Shown in pieces: positions 26,138 through 34,734 of a stretch of DNA of 64,000 bases. Positions within the stretch are counted from its first letter, which is position 1, and every line of letters begins with the position of its first letter. This DNA comes from Winogradskyella sp. J14-2 (GTDB lineage Bacteria; Bacteroidota; Bacteroidia; Flavobacteriales; Flavobacteriaceae). The stretch spans positions 248,001-312,000 of the forward strand of contig NZ_CP019388.1 in the NCBI RefSeq assembly GCF_001971725.1. The letters are read 5' to 3'. The translations under genes were made by a program, and so were the position numbers. The notes below the pieces were generated by a model. It saw nothing but the letters and a program-made list of their open reading frames with translations, was not told the DNA's origin and did no database searches.

Positions 26138-26719
26138 TTATCCATGTACAGTTTCTTTTTTACTTAAATCTTTCATGATGTCTGCTTCATATTCAAGGAG
26201 TTGCTGCCATTTTTGGTCTACCTCTTTTCTTTCACCATATTGCCTTGCAAAGTTTAAGAACATGGTATAGTGGTTGGCTTCACTAATCATTAATTTCCTA
26301 TAAAATTTAGCTAGCTTTTTATCTTCAAGTTCTTCAGAGAGTAATCTAAAACGTTCACAGCTACGCGCTTCAATTAAAGCTGCATAGAGCAATCTGTGAA
26401 CCAATTGTGTGGTTCTACTTCCGCCTTTTGGAAAAAACTTTAAGAGAGCAAGTACATACTCATCTTTACGATCCCTACCTAGTGTCCAGCCACGTTCTAA
26501 GATAAGGTCGTGCACCATTTTAAAATGACTCATTTCTTCCTCAACCAAGTCAATCATTTCTTGGACCAGCTCTGTATACTCAGGGAATCCTACAATCAAT
26601 GAAATTGCAGTACTAGCGGCTTTCTGCTCACAATAAGCGTGGTCAGTTAATATTTCTTCAATATTTTTTTCTACAATGTTTACCCATCTTGGGTCTGTTG
26701 GGAGTTTAAGGCCTAACAT
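26138..26719 (-). CDS. miaE: tRNA-(ms2io6A37) hydroxylase, MiaE-like
   Basis: A ferritin-like diiron monooxygenase that hydroxylates the isopentenyl group of ms2i6A37 in tRNA. The iron ligands are visible as two repeats: EEEMSHF in the first half and SEANHY in the second, with ARSCERF and HAYCEQKAAS supplying the other Glu residues. The length of 193 residues matches the family. The substrate requires MiaA and MiaB, which are not in this window. It is 4 bases downstream of the lipoprotein gene 26724-27308. Confidence 0.88.
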   Translation of the reverse strand: MLGLKLPTDPRWVNIVEKNIEEILTDHAYCEQKAASTAISLIVGFPEYTELVQEMIDLVEEEMSHFKMVHDLILERGWTLGRDRKDEYVLALLKFFPKGGSRTTQLVHRLLYAALIEARSCERFRLLSEELEDKKLAKFYRKLMISEANHYTMFLNFARQYGERKEVDQKWQQLLEYEADIMKDLSKKETVHG

Positions 26720-26723
26720 AGTT

Positions 26724-27308
26724 TTAATAGTTTTCAGTTTGAATGAAGTTTGCTTTTCCTTTGTCGTTAATCAATATTTTATGATGGGATACCTTATCAG
26801 TTTCAGGTATTGCATATACTACATCTATTGCTACTGTGTTGGTATAGCTTGGGTCATCATCTACTTGTATAGCGTTTAATATGGCAAGTTTATCAAAGTT
26901 ATAAAGCTCTGAACCTTTTACCAGATTAGGATTAAATTTAAAAGCTTTATTCGCTTTTTGCTTATCGAAACTTTTGTTATAAATGACTTTATTATTTTTT
27001 TCTACTAAAATATCAAACTTAAAATTCCGATAATATGTTTGATAGTTAATAGTGTCTTTTATTTTAGTGAAGAGGACACTATTGTCCATATCAGTATAGG
27101 CTTTTATCTTAACTCTAAAGCCATTGCTGAGTGTAGTGTCTACCTTGTGTTCTGTATAATTCTCAGGTTTATGAATATCGACTTGTACAGATACCGTTTT
27201 TTTAAATTCTTCAATATCTTCTACTAAAGCCTGATTCTTGGTTATGCGTCCTTCACAGCTAACAAATCCAATAGTTACGATTAAAAGTAAAAAAAGTAAG
27301 TTTCTCAT
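26724..27308 (-). CDS. predicted lipoprotein of unknown function
   Basis: The signal peptide MRNLLFLLLIVTIGFVSC has its lipobox Cys at 18. The mature 176 residues are mostly beta (SNGFRVKIKAYTDMDNSV, YYRNFKFDILVEKNNKVIYNKSF) and end with a charged strand HHKILINDKGKANFIQT. I recognise no family. It lies 4 bases after dnaX and 4 bases before miaE, so the three are cotranscribed. Confidence 0.82.
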   Translation of the reverse strand: MRNLLFLLLIVTIGFVSCEGRITKNQALVEDIEEFKKTVSVQVDIHKPENYTEHKVDTTLSNGFRVKIKAYTDMDNSVLFTKIKDTINYQTYYRNFKFDILVEKNNKVIYNKSFDKQKANKAFKFNPNLVKGSELYNFDKLAILNAIQVDDDPSYTNTVAIDVVYAIPETDKVSHHKILINDKGKANFIQTENY

Positions 27309-27312
27309 AAGT

Positions 27313-29037
27313 TTATATGTCTAATCCGAAGGTTTTCTTTAGTAATTCTATATTTGGATTCTTTTCTTTTAGCTTTTCGTATTTTTCTCTTGGTGTAAAG
27401 GCATACTTTTTTGCCACTTCCTCATTTACAGTAATGTCTAAATGAAGGTCATAGTTTTTTAGTGTTTTGCGTAAATAGGCGAGAAGTGGGAATTGCGCAC
27501 GTTCTAACTCTATCTTGTTAGTATTGTTTGAATATGTGAGATAAATTGCAGTGCCCTTTAGTTTAGGCTTATCCATTTGCAGTATGGAAGCTAATATTTT
27601 TTCACCTTTTTTAGACATAGAATTGATGTAGTCATTCCAGACTTTAGTTAATGCGTCTTGAGACACAGGTTCTTTTGGTAAGTCTTCCTCGTCTATAACA
27701 ACATCTAATTGCCGTATTTGATGCTCTTTTTTCTCTCTAATACTTTTTAATGATAAGCCAGAAGTTGCTTTTTTAGCTTTATCGATTGATATTTTTGGAA
27801 TTGTAATAGGCTCAGAAACTGCTGTAAGTGTTTCTTTCAGTTCTTCTTTTTTCTCAACCTTTGGTTGTTGCACAGTAGGTTTTGCCTGTTCTGTTGGTTT
27901 ATTAACAGTAATTGGTGTAATACCTTTTGCCTGAAAATAAGAAGGTGGAATTATGAAATGTCTGTCATTTTTTTTTTCTCCATCAAAAGTGATAGAGGCT
28001 AGTTGCATAAGTGTTAACTCAACCAGTAATCTTTGGTTTTTACTCGTTTTGTATTTTAAGTCGCAATCGTTGGCGAGCTCTATGCCTTTAAGTAAGAATG
28101 TGTTTGATGTTTTTCGAGATTGCTCTAGATATTTTTGCTTGGTCTCCTCACCAACTTCTAGCAATTCTATTGTGGCTTGATTTTTACAAACCATTAAATC
28201 TCTAAAATGCGACGCCAAACCAGCAATGTAATGATGGCCATCAAACCCTTTAGATAATATGGTATTAAACTGCACCAATACATCAGGAATTTTGTTTTCT
28301 AAGATTAAATTAGTACTCTCAAAATACGTTTCATAATCTAAAACATTAAGATTTTCGGTTACAGCTTGTCTGGTTAAATTTTTACCAGAAAAACTTACAA
28401 CTCTATCAAAAATAGATAAAGCATCTCGCATGGCACCGTCAGATTTCTGTGCAATAATATGTAAAGCATCATCTTCTGCAGTTACACCTTGTTCTTCTGC
28501 TATGTACTTTAAGTATTCTTTTGCATCGGTTACGGTAATGCGTTTAAAATCAAATATTTGACATCTCGATAAAATCGTTGGAATAATTTTATGCTTTTCT
28601 GTAGTTGCCAGTATAAATATACAGTGCTTTGGTGGCTCTTCTAAGGTTTTAAGAAATGCATTAAATGCCGATTGAGAAAGCATGTGCACCTCATCTATAA
28701 TGTACACTTTATATTTACCGACTTGTGGTGGAATCCTAACTTGGTCGGTTAAGTTTCTAATATCATCTACAGAGTTGTTGGAGGCTGCATCTAACTCAAA
28801 AATATTGAAGGCAAAATCTTCATCATCGCTTGTATTACCGTCACTATTTATCATTTTTGCTAAAATACGAGCGCATGTGGTTTTACCAACACCACGTGGT
28901 CCCGTAAAAAGTAAAGCCTGTGCTAAATGATTGTTTTCAATAGCATTGAGCAATGTATTGGTAATGGCTTGTTGGCCAACAACATCCTTAAAGGTTTGTG
29001 GTCTATACTTACGTGCCGAAACTACAAAATGCTCCAT
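27313..29037 (-). CDS. dnaX: DNA polymerase III subunit gamma/tau
   Basis: The clamp-loader ATPase. The start is set at MEHFVVSARKYRPQTFKDVVGQ (29037), because the 16 codons further upstream are hydrophobic and lie outside the conserved domain. Walker A is LLFTGPRGVGKTTCARIL, Walker B is VYIIDEVHMLS, and sensor SRC appears in ILSRCQIFDF. The four-Cys zinc module that normally sits between Walker A and FELDAASNNSVDDIR is replaced by a short acidic stretch (MINSDGNTSDDEDFAF), as in other flavobacteria as far as I recall. The C-terminal third is a tau-like tail with low-complexity linker. No ribosomal frameshift slippery run stands out. Confidence 0.95.
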   Translation of the reverse strand: MEHFVVSARKYRPQTFKDVVGQQAITNTLLNAIENNHLAQALLFTGPRGVGKTTCARILAKMINSDGNTSDDEDFAFNIFELDAASNNSVDDIRNLTDQVRIPPQVGKYKVYIIDEVHMLSQSAFNAFLKTLEEPPKHCIFILATTEKHKIIPTILSRCQIFDFKRITVTDAKEYLKYIAEEQGVTAEDDALHIIAQKSDGAMRDALSIFDRVVSFSGKNLTRQAVTENLNVLDYETYFESTNLILENKIPDVLVQFNTILSKGFDGHHYIAGLASHFRDLMVCKNQATIELLEVGEETKQKYLEQSRKTSNTFLLKGIELANDCDLKYKTSKNQRLLVELTLMQLASITFDGEKKNDRHFIIPPSYFQAKGITPITVNKPTEQAKPTVQQPKVEKKEELKETLTAVSEPITIPKISIDKAKKATSGLSLKSIREKKEHQIRQLDVVIDEEDLPKEPVSQDALTKVWNDYINSMSKKGEKILASILQMDKPKLKGTAIYLTYSNNTNKIELERAQFPLLAYLRKTLKNYDLHLDITVNEEVAKKYAFTPREKYEKLKEKNPNIELLKKTFGLDI

Positions 29038-29127
29038 TGAAAAGTAACTAAAACACAAATTTAAGAATAACCACAAAATAGCCATTTCTCTAGATTAAAA
29101 TTTAATAGGAGTTATTAACAATTTATG

Positions 29128-29135
29128 TAATTTTG
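29128..29135 (+). promoter_or_regulatory. -7 element of rnpB
   Basis: TAATTTTG matches TAnnTTTG and ends 3-5 bases before the predicted 5' end of the RNase P RNA, the expected position. No TTG is found 18-20 bases upstream. Confidence 0.55.
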
Positions 29136-29137
29136 AC

Positions 29138-29455
29138 GGCTAGTAAATCGCCTTATCGATTCTAATTTAATTAGGGTAGGAAAGTCCGAACACCATAGTG
29201 CAAGCATAGTGGTTAATAGCCACCAGCCGAGAGGTTAGGAAAAGTGCAACAGAAAGTATGTACAGGTAATGCTGTAGTGAAATCAGGTAAACTCTATGCG
29301 GTGCAATGTCATGTATACCAACGTTTGAGGGCTGCACGTTCGATGTTGGAGGGTAGGCAGCTAAAGTTTGCTGGTAACAGTAAACGTAGATAAATGATAA
29401 GGGTTGAAACTATAAAGGTCTCAATACAGAATTCGGCTTATAGATTTGCTGGTTT
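29138..29455 (+). ncRNA. rnpB: RNase P RNA (type A)
   Basis: The catalytic RNA of tRNA 5' processing. The conserved blocks appear in order: GGAAAGTCCGAACACC (about 29178), the GCAACAGAAAG block (about 29266), GGTAAACTC (about 29287), GATAAATGAT (about 29390), and the 3' ACAGAATTCGGCTTAT block (about 29426). The P1 helix pairs CTAGTAAATC (29140-29149) with GATTTGCTGG (29443-29452) using two G-U pairs, which fixes the ends near 29138 and 29455. It lies between divergent dnaX and convergent rsmD. Confidence 0.97.
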
Positions 29456-29462
29456 TAAAACG

Positions 29463-29493
29463 AGCTTCGTGTTAAACGCGAAGCTTTGTTTTT
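29463..29493 (+). terminator. terminator of rnpB
   Basis: AGCTTCGTG/CGCGAAGCT with loop TTAAA (one G-U pair) is followed by TTGTTTTT. It ends at the stop codon of the convergent rsmD. Confidence 0.85.
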
Positions 29494-30031
29494 AATCATA
29501 TTTAAAAAAACTAAACATATTACCACCATATTTTTTAGAATAGGAGTAGTGCTCCATATGGCTTAATTCTGTGTGTTTAGAGTGCTCTATGATTAAAAGT
29601 CCTTCTTCCTGGAGTAAATTATTGTTAAATATCAACTCAGGAATTTTTGAGAATAGTTCTACATTAAAATCATATGGAGGATCGGCAAAAATGATGCTGT
29701 ATTGCTGGTTATTATTTTCTAAAAATTTAAAAACATCACTTTTTATAGTTGTTATAGGCATCTCAAATGCTTCTGCAGTAGTGTTTATAAATTTTATGCA
29801 GCCAAAGTGATCGTCTACAGCTGTAATTTGCTCTGTGCCTCTTGAGGCGAATTCGTAACTGATATTTCCTGTGCCAGAAAATAAATCTAATACAGAGATA
29901 TCATCAAAATAATATTGATTGTTAAGAATGTTAAAGAGGGCTTCTTTGGCCATATCTGTAGTGGGCCGCACTGGCAATCTCGAAGGTGCTACAATCTTTC
30001 GACCTTTAAATGTTCCGGTGATGATGCGCAT
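29492..30031 (-). CDS. rsmD: 16S rRNA (guanine966-N2) methyltransferase
   Basis: A SAM-dependent Rossmann methyltransferase acting on the 30S subunit. MRIITGTFKGRKI and the PTTDMAKEALFNIL block are the RsmD N-terminal signature. LDLFSGTGNISYEFASRG is the SAM loop, and FADPPYDF is the catalytic NPPY-like motif (DPPY). The length of 179 residues is usual. It shares one base with the DUF3822 gene upstream, a linkage common in Bacteroidota. Confidence 0.95.
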   Translation of the reverse strand: MRIITGTFKGRKIVAPSRLPVRPTTDMAKEALFNILNNQYYFDDISVLDLFSGTGNISYEFASRGTEQITAVDDHFGCIKFINTTAEAFEMPITTIKSDVFKFLENNNQQYSIIFADPPYDFNVELFSKIPELIFNNNLLQEEGLLIIEHSKHTELSHMEHYSYSKKYGGNMFSFFKYD

Positions 30032-30837
30032 TAAAACGTATTTAGAATCAAATGATAATGATGTAATTTGCTTGTGACGATGTTTTCAGAATACTTAAAA
30101 TTAAAGTTATTTCTCTCAAACTCTACATGTCTTATGTATGTGTATAATAAATGATATAATTTATCATTTTTATCAATGGTTCCGCTTATTTGCAATACAG
30201 TCGTCTCAACATCGAGGTTTAATTGTTCAAAAACAAACAGAACATAGTAAATAAAATCTTCTTTACTATGGTATTCAAAAACATTAAATAATTGAAGTTT
30301 TTTATTTTCTACCACTGTTATTTCAATCATAGTTTTGTTAACATGAAGATATACTTCTGTATTATGACTTTCGCCTGCTTTTTGTAAAACAGCATCTAAT
30401 AATACGGTAGAAGAGTGTTTGTAGGTGAACTCGCCAAAGGTTTCAAAAATATAATTGTTGATGTTAATGTAAGGTATATACACGTTTATACTTTTATTAA
30501 CTGCAACATCATCATGCGTAATATAGTCTGTTTTTAGGATTTTTGTATTGAATTTTAAATAGTCGGCTTTATTGCTTTCGTCATAAAGTGCTTTGGGTAC
30601 CAGTGTTGAAAGCTCATTTTGGTGTATAATTGTAACAGCATCAAACGTGTCTGAAAATACTGAGTTGGCACTTAATTCTGTTTTTAAGCGATTTAGTACA
30701 TCAAAAGGGTTTAATTTAGCACTAAACGCAATTTTATTGAGATACTCAATAGTGTTGATGGTTCTGTTTAGTATACAAAAAGAAAGCCCATTCAAATTAA
30801 CTTGAATGGACAATTCTTTGATATTATTTTTATTCAA
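30031..30837 (-). CDS. DUF3822 family protein
   Basis: A 268-residue protein with the actin-like appearance of the DUF3822 family: an N-terminal LSIQVNLNGLSFCILN segment, a central VYIPYININNYIFETFGEF and the KHSSTVLLDAVL motif. It ends with EFERNNFNFKYSENI and the final LHHYHLILNTF. It overlaps rsmD by one base and follows the membrane-protein gene by 3 bases. The function of this Bacteroidota-restricted family is unknown. Conserved linkage with rsmD suggests a ribosome or RNA role, but that is inference. Confidence 0.85.
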   Translation of the reverse strand: MNKNNIKELSIQVNLNGLSFCILNRTINTIEYLNKIAFSAKLNPFDVLNRLKTELSANSVFSDTFDAVTIIHQNELSTLVPKALYDESNKADYLKFNTKILKTDYITHDDVAVNKSINVYIPYININNYIFETFGEFTYKHSSTVLLDAVLQKAGESHNTEVYLHVNKTMIEITVVENKKLQLFNVFEYHSKEDFIYYVLFVFEQLNLDVETTVLQISGTIDKNDKLYHLLYTYIRHVEFERNNFNFKYSENIVTSKLHHYHLILNTF

Positions 30838-30840
30838 AAC

Positions 30841-31563
30841 TTATTCCTTTACAGACAAGTCCTTGCCCCAATTTCCGCTGGTATTAACTTCTTCCATGGA
30901 ACCAATTTTAACTGATGCACCCTTAACACCTGCAATAGATACAGCTTGGCGTTCTTTTTCTATTAGGTATTTTTCTTGTCCATCTAATACAATAGACTTA
31001 TCTACACTTGCTTCAAACACCGGAATGTCTTCTAACTTTCCCGCTTGTAACTTAAACTTTGCATCTTCTTTACCAACGCCAACTTTTGCTAAGTTTTTAT
31101 ATCGCTTATCGCCTTTAAAAATTGAGTCTTTAACATTCCAATAGTCTAAAGTATCTATAATTGTAATGGTTTTAAACGTCTCTACGCCACCAAAGGCACG
31201 TGTACGCTCAACGTCTAAGACTGTGCTGTCGCGTCTTTGGGTAATTGGAATACTATCGTTTTCAATAAAATTTATCAGTTTATCAAAACTACCAGCGTAT
31301 TCTCCATTAACTTCCTTATATGCTAGCTGAGAATCTCTAATATCTACCAACCTATCGATAACAACTTTATAACGCTCTACTTTTAACTGGTTGAATTGTA
31401 TCTCTTTGTATACAGACATAAAGGTAATATACCCAAGAAAAATAATAAGTGCCCAAAGCACTAAATTAATGATCGGTTTTAATTTTCTAGGAACAAACTT
31501 GTCTATTAACCATACAATGAGGATGGTTAATAGAATAATACCAATTATTGCTGCAATTACCAT
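30841..31563 (-). CDS. membrane protein of unknown function, two N-terminal TM helices
   Basis: Residues 2-21 (VIAAIIGIILLTILIVWLI) and 33-52 (NLVLWALIIFLGYITFMSVY) are membrane helices. The remaining 185 residues are soluble and predicted outside: a helix-rich KVVIDRLVDIRDSQLAYKEVNGEYAGSFDKLINFIEND followed by a strand-rich part. The DSQLAYKEVNGxYAxSFDxL stretch looks like the pilin-like tail seen in conserved Bacteroidota proteins. It is first gene of the unit with DUF3822 and rsmD. No function can be given. Confidence 0.82.
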   Translation of the reverse strand: MVIAAIIGIILLTILIVWLIDKFVPRKLKPIINLVLWALIIFLGYITFMSVYKEIQFNQLKVERYKVVIDRLVDIRDSQLAYKEVNGEYAGSFDKLINFIENDSIPITQRRDSTVLDVERTRAFGGVETFKTITIIDTLDYWNVKDSIFKGDKRYKNLAKVGVGKEDAKFKLQAGKLEDIPVFEASVDKSIVLDGQEKYLIEKERQAVSIAGVKGASVKIGSMEEVNTSGNWGKDLSVKE

Positions 31564-31711
31564 TTTTTAGTTTTTATTTATTAATTAGCTCTCTCGCAAA
31601 TCTACAATTTTTTTTTATTGGGAAAAATAATCTAAATAAAAATCATTGAAAATAAAGATCGGTTTTTTATGAAATTATAATAATGCTATATTGCTTATAA
31701 TTTAATTCTAT

Positions 31712-33154
31712 ATGATCACCAATGCTTCTGCATTTTACACACTATTAAAGTCTAAATTTCCATTTGCACCTACTAATAAGCAAGATAAGGTGTTAATGCA
31801 ATTGTCACAGTTTATTTTTAATAAGTCTTCAAATGAGACATATTTATTAAAAGGCTATGCAGGTACAGGAAAAACAAGTATTGTGGGTACCATAGTAAAC
31901 AATTTATGGCAAGCAAAAAAAAGTGCTGTGCTAATGGCACCTACAGGTAGGGCAGCAAAAGTAATTTCTAATTATTCTAAAAAAGAAGCCTTTACAATAC
32001 ACAGAAAAATTTATTACCCGAAGAAAGAAAAAGGAGGTGGAGTAACCTTTGTAATGCAGCCCAACAAGCACAGAAACACACTATTTATTGTTGATGAAGC
32101 CTCTATGATACCAGACGCTCCATCAGATTCTAAATTGTTTGAAAACGGATCGTTACTAGATGATTTAATGCAATATGTGTATTCTGGTCACCAGTGCAAA
32201 TTATTATTAATAGGTGATAAAGCACAATTACCACCAGTAAAATCAGATTTAAGTCCAGCGTTAGATTCAGATAAATTAAGCCTAAATTATAATAAAGATA
32301 TTTTTGGTGTTGAATTGGACGAAGTCGTTAGGCAAGAGCAAAACTCTGGCATTTTAGAAAACGCTACAGAGCTAAGGGCTACGCTAGATTCTGGATTTTT
32401 TGAGAGCTTCAAATTCAATATTAAACCATATAAAGATATTGTAAGATTAGTCGATGGCTACGAAATAATGGATGCTATTAATGACGCCTACAGCAGCAAT
32501 GGCTATGAAGAAACAGCAATCATAGTTAGAAGCAACAAAAGAGCAAACCTTTACAACAAACAGATAAGAGAACGCATATTATTTAACGAAAGTGAATTAT
32601 CTGCAGGTGACTATCTTATGGTCGTTAAGAACAACTACTTTTGGATAAAACCAACAACCGAAGCAGGCTTCATTGCTAATGGTGATATCATTGAGGTTTT
32701 AGAAATCTTTAGTATTAAAGAATTATACGGTTTTAAATTTGCAGAAGTAAAGGTAAAAATGGTAGATTATCCACGAATGCGACCCTTTGAAACCGTTTTA
32801 CTATTAGATACAATACATGTAGAAAGTGCTTCTCTAAGTTATGAAGAATCCAATAGACTTTATCAAGAAGTAGCTAAAGATTATGCAAATGAAACAAGTA
32901 ATTATAAGCGTTTTTTAGGAGTTAAAAACAACAAGTATTTTAACGCATTGCAGGTTAAGTTTTCTTATGCAATAACATGCCATAAATCGCAAGGTGGTCA
33001 ATGGAATACAATATTTGTAGAACAACCTTACTTACCAAACGGCATGGATAAAGATTATTTACGTTGGCTATATACTGCTGTTACTCGCGCCAAAGAGAAA
33101 CTCTATCTTATAGGATTTAAAGATGAAATGTTTGCAGAAAACGACGCTATTTAA
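31712..33154 (+). CDS. RecD-like superfamily 1 DNA helicase
   Basis: A 480-residue ATP-dependent helicase. Walker A is LLKGYAGTGKTSIVG (about 46-60), motif Ia MAPTGRAAKV, Walker B LFIVDEASMI and motif III LLIGDKAQLPPV; motif IV has VVRQEQNSGIL. The UvrD_C_2 part contains SYAITCHKSQGGQWNTIFVEQ and LYTAVTRAKEKLYLIG. It lacks the long N-terminal domains of RecD2. Family members act in DNA repair or recombination. It is 40 bases before kdsB; a TATTTTTG -7-like element at 33167-33174 suggests kdsB also has its own promoter. Confidence 0.9.
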   Translation: MITNASAFYTLLKSKFPFAPTNKQDKVLMQLSQFIFNKSSNETYLLKGYAGTGKTSIVGTIVNNLWQAKKSAVLMAPTGRAAKVISNYSKKEAFTIHRKIYYPKKEKGGGVTFVMQPNKHRNTLFIVDEASMIPDAPSDSKLFENGSLLDDLMQYVYSGHQCKLLLIGDKAQLPPVKSDLSPALDSDKLSLNYNKDIFGVELDEVVRQEQNSGILENATELRATLDSGFFESFKFNIKPYKDIVRLVDGYEIMDAINDAYSSNGYEETAIIVRSNKRANLYNKQIRERILFNESELSAGDYLMVVKNNYFWIKPTTEAGFIANGDIIEVLEIFSIKELYGFKFAEVKVKMVDYPRMRPFETVLLLDTIHVESASLSYEESNRLYQEVAKDYANETSNYKRFLGVKNNKYFNALQVKFSYAITCHKSQGGQWNTIFVEQPYLPNGMDKDYLRWLYTAVTRAKEKLYLIGFKDEMFAENDAI

Positions 33155-33194
33155 AATAGAAAACTTTATTTTTGAATACTGATAAAGCAGATAT

Positions 33195-33923
33195 ATGAAG
33201 ATTATATCAATGATTCCTGCACGTTATAGTGCATCACGTTTTCCGGGTAAATTAATGCAAAATTTAGCCGGAAAATCAGTAATCCTAAGAACTTACGAAG
33301 CCACATTAGCAACAAACCTCTTTGATGAAGTCTATGTTGTAACAGACAGTACCATTATCTATAACGAAATAATAAACCATGGCGGAAAAGCCATCATGAG
33401 CCAAAAAGAGCACGAATCTGGTAGTGATAGAATTGCAGAAGCTGTAGCAAATATAGATTGTGATATCGTGGTAAACGTTCAAGGTGACGAGCCATTTACA
33501 GAACGCGAGAGTTTAAGTAAAGTATTAGAGGTTTACAAGGATGATACCAAAAACGAAATTGATTTAGCATCTTTAATGGTAGAAATTACCGATTGGGATG
33601 AAATTTCCAATCCAAATACAGTAAAGGTTATTGTAGATCATAAGAACTTTGCTTTGTATTTTTCTAGAAGTCCAATACCATATCCTAGAGACAAAGAAGC
33701 AGGAGCGAGATATTTTAAGCATAAAGGCATTTATGCCTTTAGAAAACAAGCTTTATTAGATTTTACCGTTTTACCAATGCAATATATTGAAGCCACAGAA
33801 AAGATAGAATGTATCAGATATTTAGAATATGGTAAAAAAATTAAAATGGTAGAGACAAAGGTACAAGGGGTAGAAATTGACACTCCAGAGGATTTAGAAA
33901 GAGCTAAAAAATTGTGGAAATAG
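33195..33923 (+). CDS. kdsB: 3-deoxy-manno-octulosonate cytidylyltransferase
   Basis: It activates Kdo (or 8-amino-Kdo) with CTP for lipid A core assembly. [16 protein letters not shown] at residues 5-20 is the nucleotide loop, VNVQGDEPF the metal site, and [15 protein letters not shown] and [13 protein letters not shown] complete the family pattern. At 242 residues it is full length. A KdnB-like dehydrogenase two genes downstream raises the possibility that the true substrate is 8-amino-Kdo, as for the Shewanella homologue. Confidence 0.94.
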   Translation: MKIISMIPARYSASRFPGKLMQNLAGKSVILRTYEATLATNLFDEVYVVTDSTIIYNEIINHGGKAIMSQKEHESGSDRIAEAVANIDCDIVVNVQGDEPFTERESLSKVLEVYKDDTKNEIDLASLMVEITDWDEISNPNTVKVIVDHKNFALYFSRSPIPYPRDKEAGARYFKHKGIYAFRKQALLDFTVLPMQYIEATEKIECIRYLEYGKKIKMVETKVQGVEIDTPEDLERAKKLWK

Positions 33924-33931
33924 TTTGTGCT

Positions 33932-33965
33932 GAACAGTCACACTTAGCTTATCGAAGTGTTGTTC
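33932..33965. repeat. REP-like palindromic element between kdsB and the HAD gene
   Basis: ACACTT/AAGTGT flanks AGCTTATCG, with GAACA/TGTTC outside it. The core CACTTAGCTTATCGAAGTG is close to a dispersed intergenic word I know from many Bacteroidota genomes (CACTGAGCTTGTCGAAGTG), differing at two positions. It is probably a decayed REP-like element that could fold as a hairpin in the mRNA. Confidence 0.55.
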
Positions 33966-33984
33966 TAGTAACTATTTATGAAAA

Positions 33985-34695
33985 ATGATTAATACTTATA
34001 ACAACATAAAAGTCATAGGCTTTGATGCAGACGATACGCTGTGGGTCAATGAAACCTATTTTAGAGAGGCAGAAGAGGAGGTTGGGCGTTTGTTGTCGCA
34101 TTACGAGACACCAAATAAAATAGACCAAGAGCTTTTTAAAATGGAAATGAAAAATCTACCTACCTATGGTTATGGAGTAAAGGGTTTTGTGTTGTCTATG
34201 GTAGAATTAGCCATTGCGCTATCCAATAGCAGAGTCTCTAACGATATAATTTCTAAGATCTTAGATATCGGTAAAGATATGATTAATAAACCCATTGAAT
34301 TACTAGACGGAGTTGAGGAGGTTTTAAAAACTTTATCTAAAGATTACAGATTAATCCTTGTCACAAAAGGCGATTTGTTAGATCAAGAACGTAAGCTAGA
34401 AAAATCCGGATTGTTAGATTATTTTCATCATATAGAAGTATTGAGCGAAAAACAAGAAGCCAACTACGAAAAACTCTTAAAACATTTAGATATTCAGCCA
34501 TCGGAATTTTTAATGATAGGTAACTCATTAAAATCTGATATTTTGCCCTTGGTAAACATTGGCGCAAAAGCCATACACGTTCCTTTTCATACCACTTGGC
34601 AACATGAAAAAGTGAGTAAAAAAGAAACAAACGGTCTAGAATATAAAACGGTTGCCAACCTAAAAGAGATTTTAAATTTTATAAAGGCTAAATAA
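33985..34695 (+). CDS. HAD-superfamily hydrolase
   Basis: A 236-residue phosphatase-type HAD protein. Motif I IGFDADDTLW holds Asp14 and Asp16; motif II is LILVTKGD; motif III/IV reads FLMIGNSLKSDILPLVNIGAKAIHVPF. An alpha-helical C1 cap fills residues 25-110. It is larger than the capless KdsC, so it is not the standard Kdo-8-P phosphatase, yet it lies between kdsB and the KdnB-like gene. The substrate is unknown. Confidence 0.9.
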   Translation: MINTYNNIKVIGFDADDTLWVNETYFREAEEEVGRLLSHYETPNKIDQELFKMEMKNLPTYGYGVKGFVLSMVELAIALSNSRVSNDIISKILDIGKDMINKPIELLDGVEEVLKTLSKDYRLILVTKGDLLDQERKLEKSGLLDYFHHIEVLSEKQEANYEKLLKHLDIQPSEFLMIGNSLKSDILPLVNIGAKAIHVPFHTTWQHEKVSKKETNGLEYKTVANLKEILNFIKAK

Positions 34696-34734
34696 ACAAA
34701 CTAAGTTTTATTTTTGTTAAAGATTAAAAAGTAA

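Noticed and set aside
29038-29085. Upstream start for dnaX
   Set aside because: Adds a 16-residue hydrophobic leader not expected on a cytoplasmic clamp loader; the Met before EHFVVSARKYRP is the family start.
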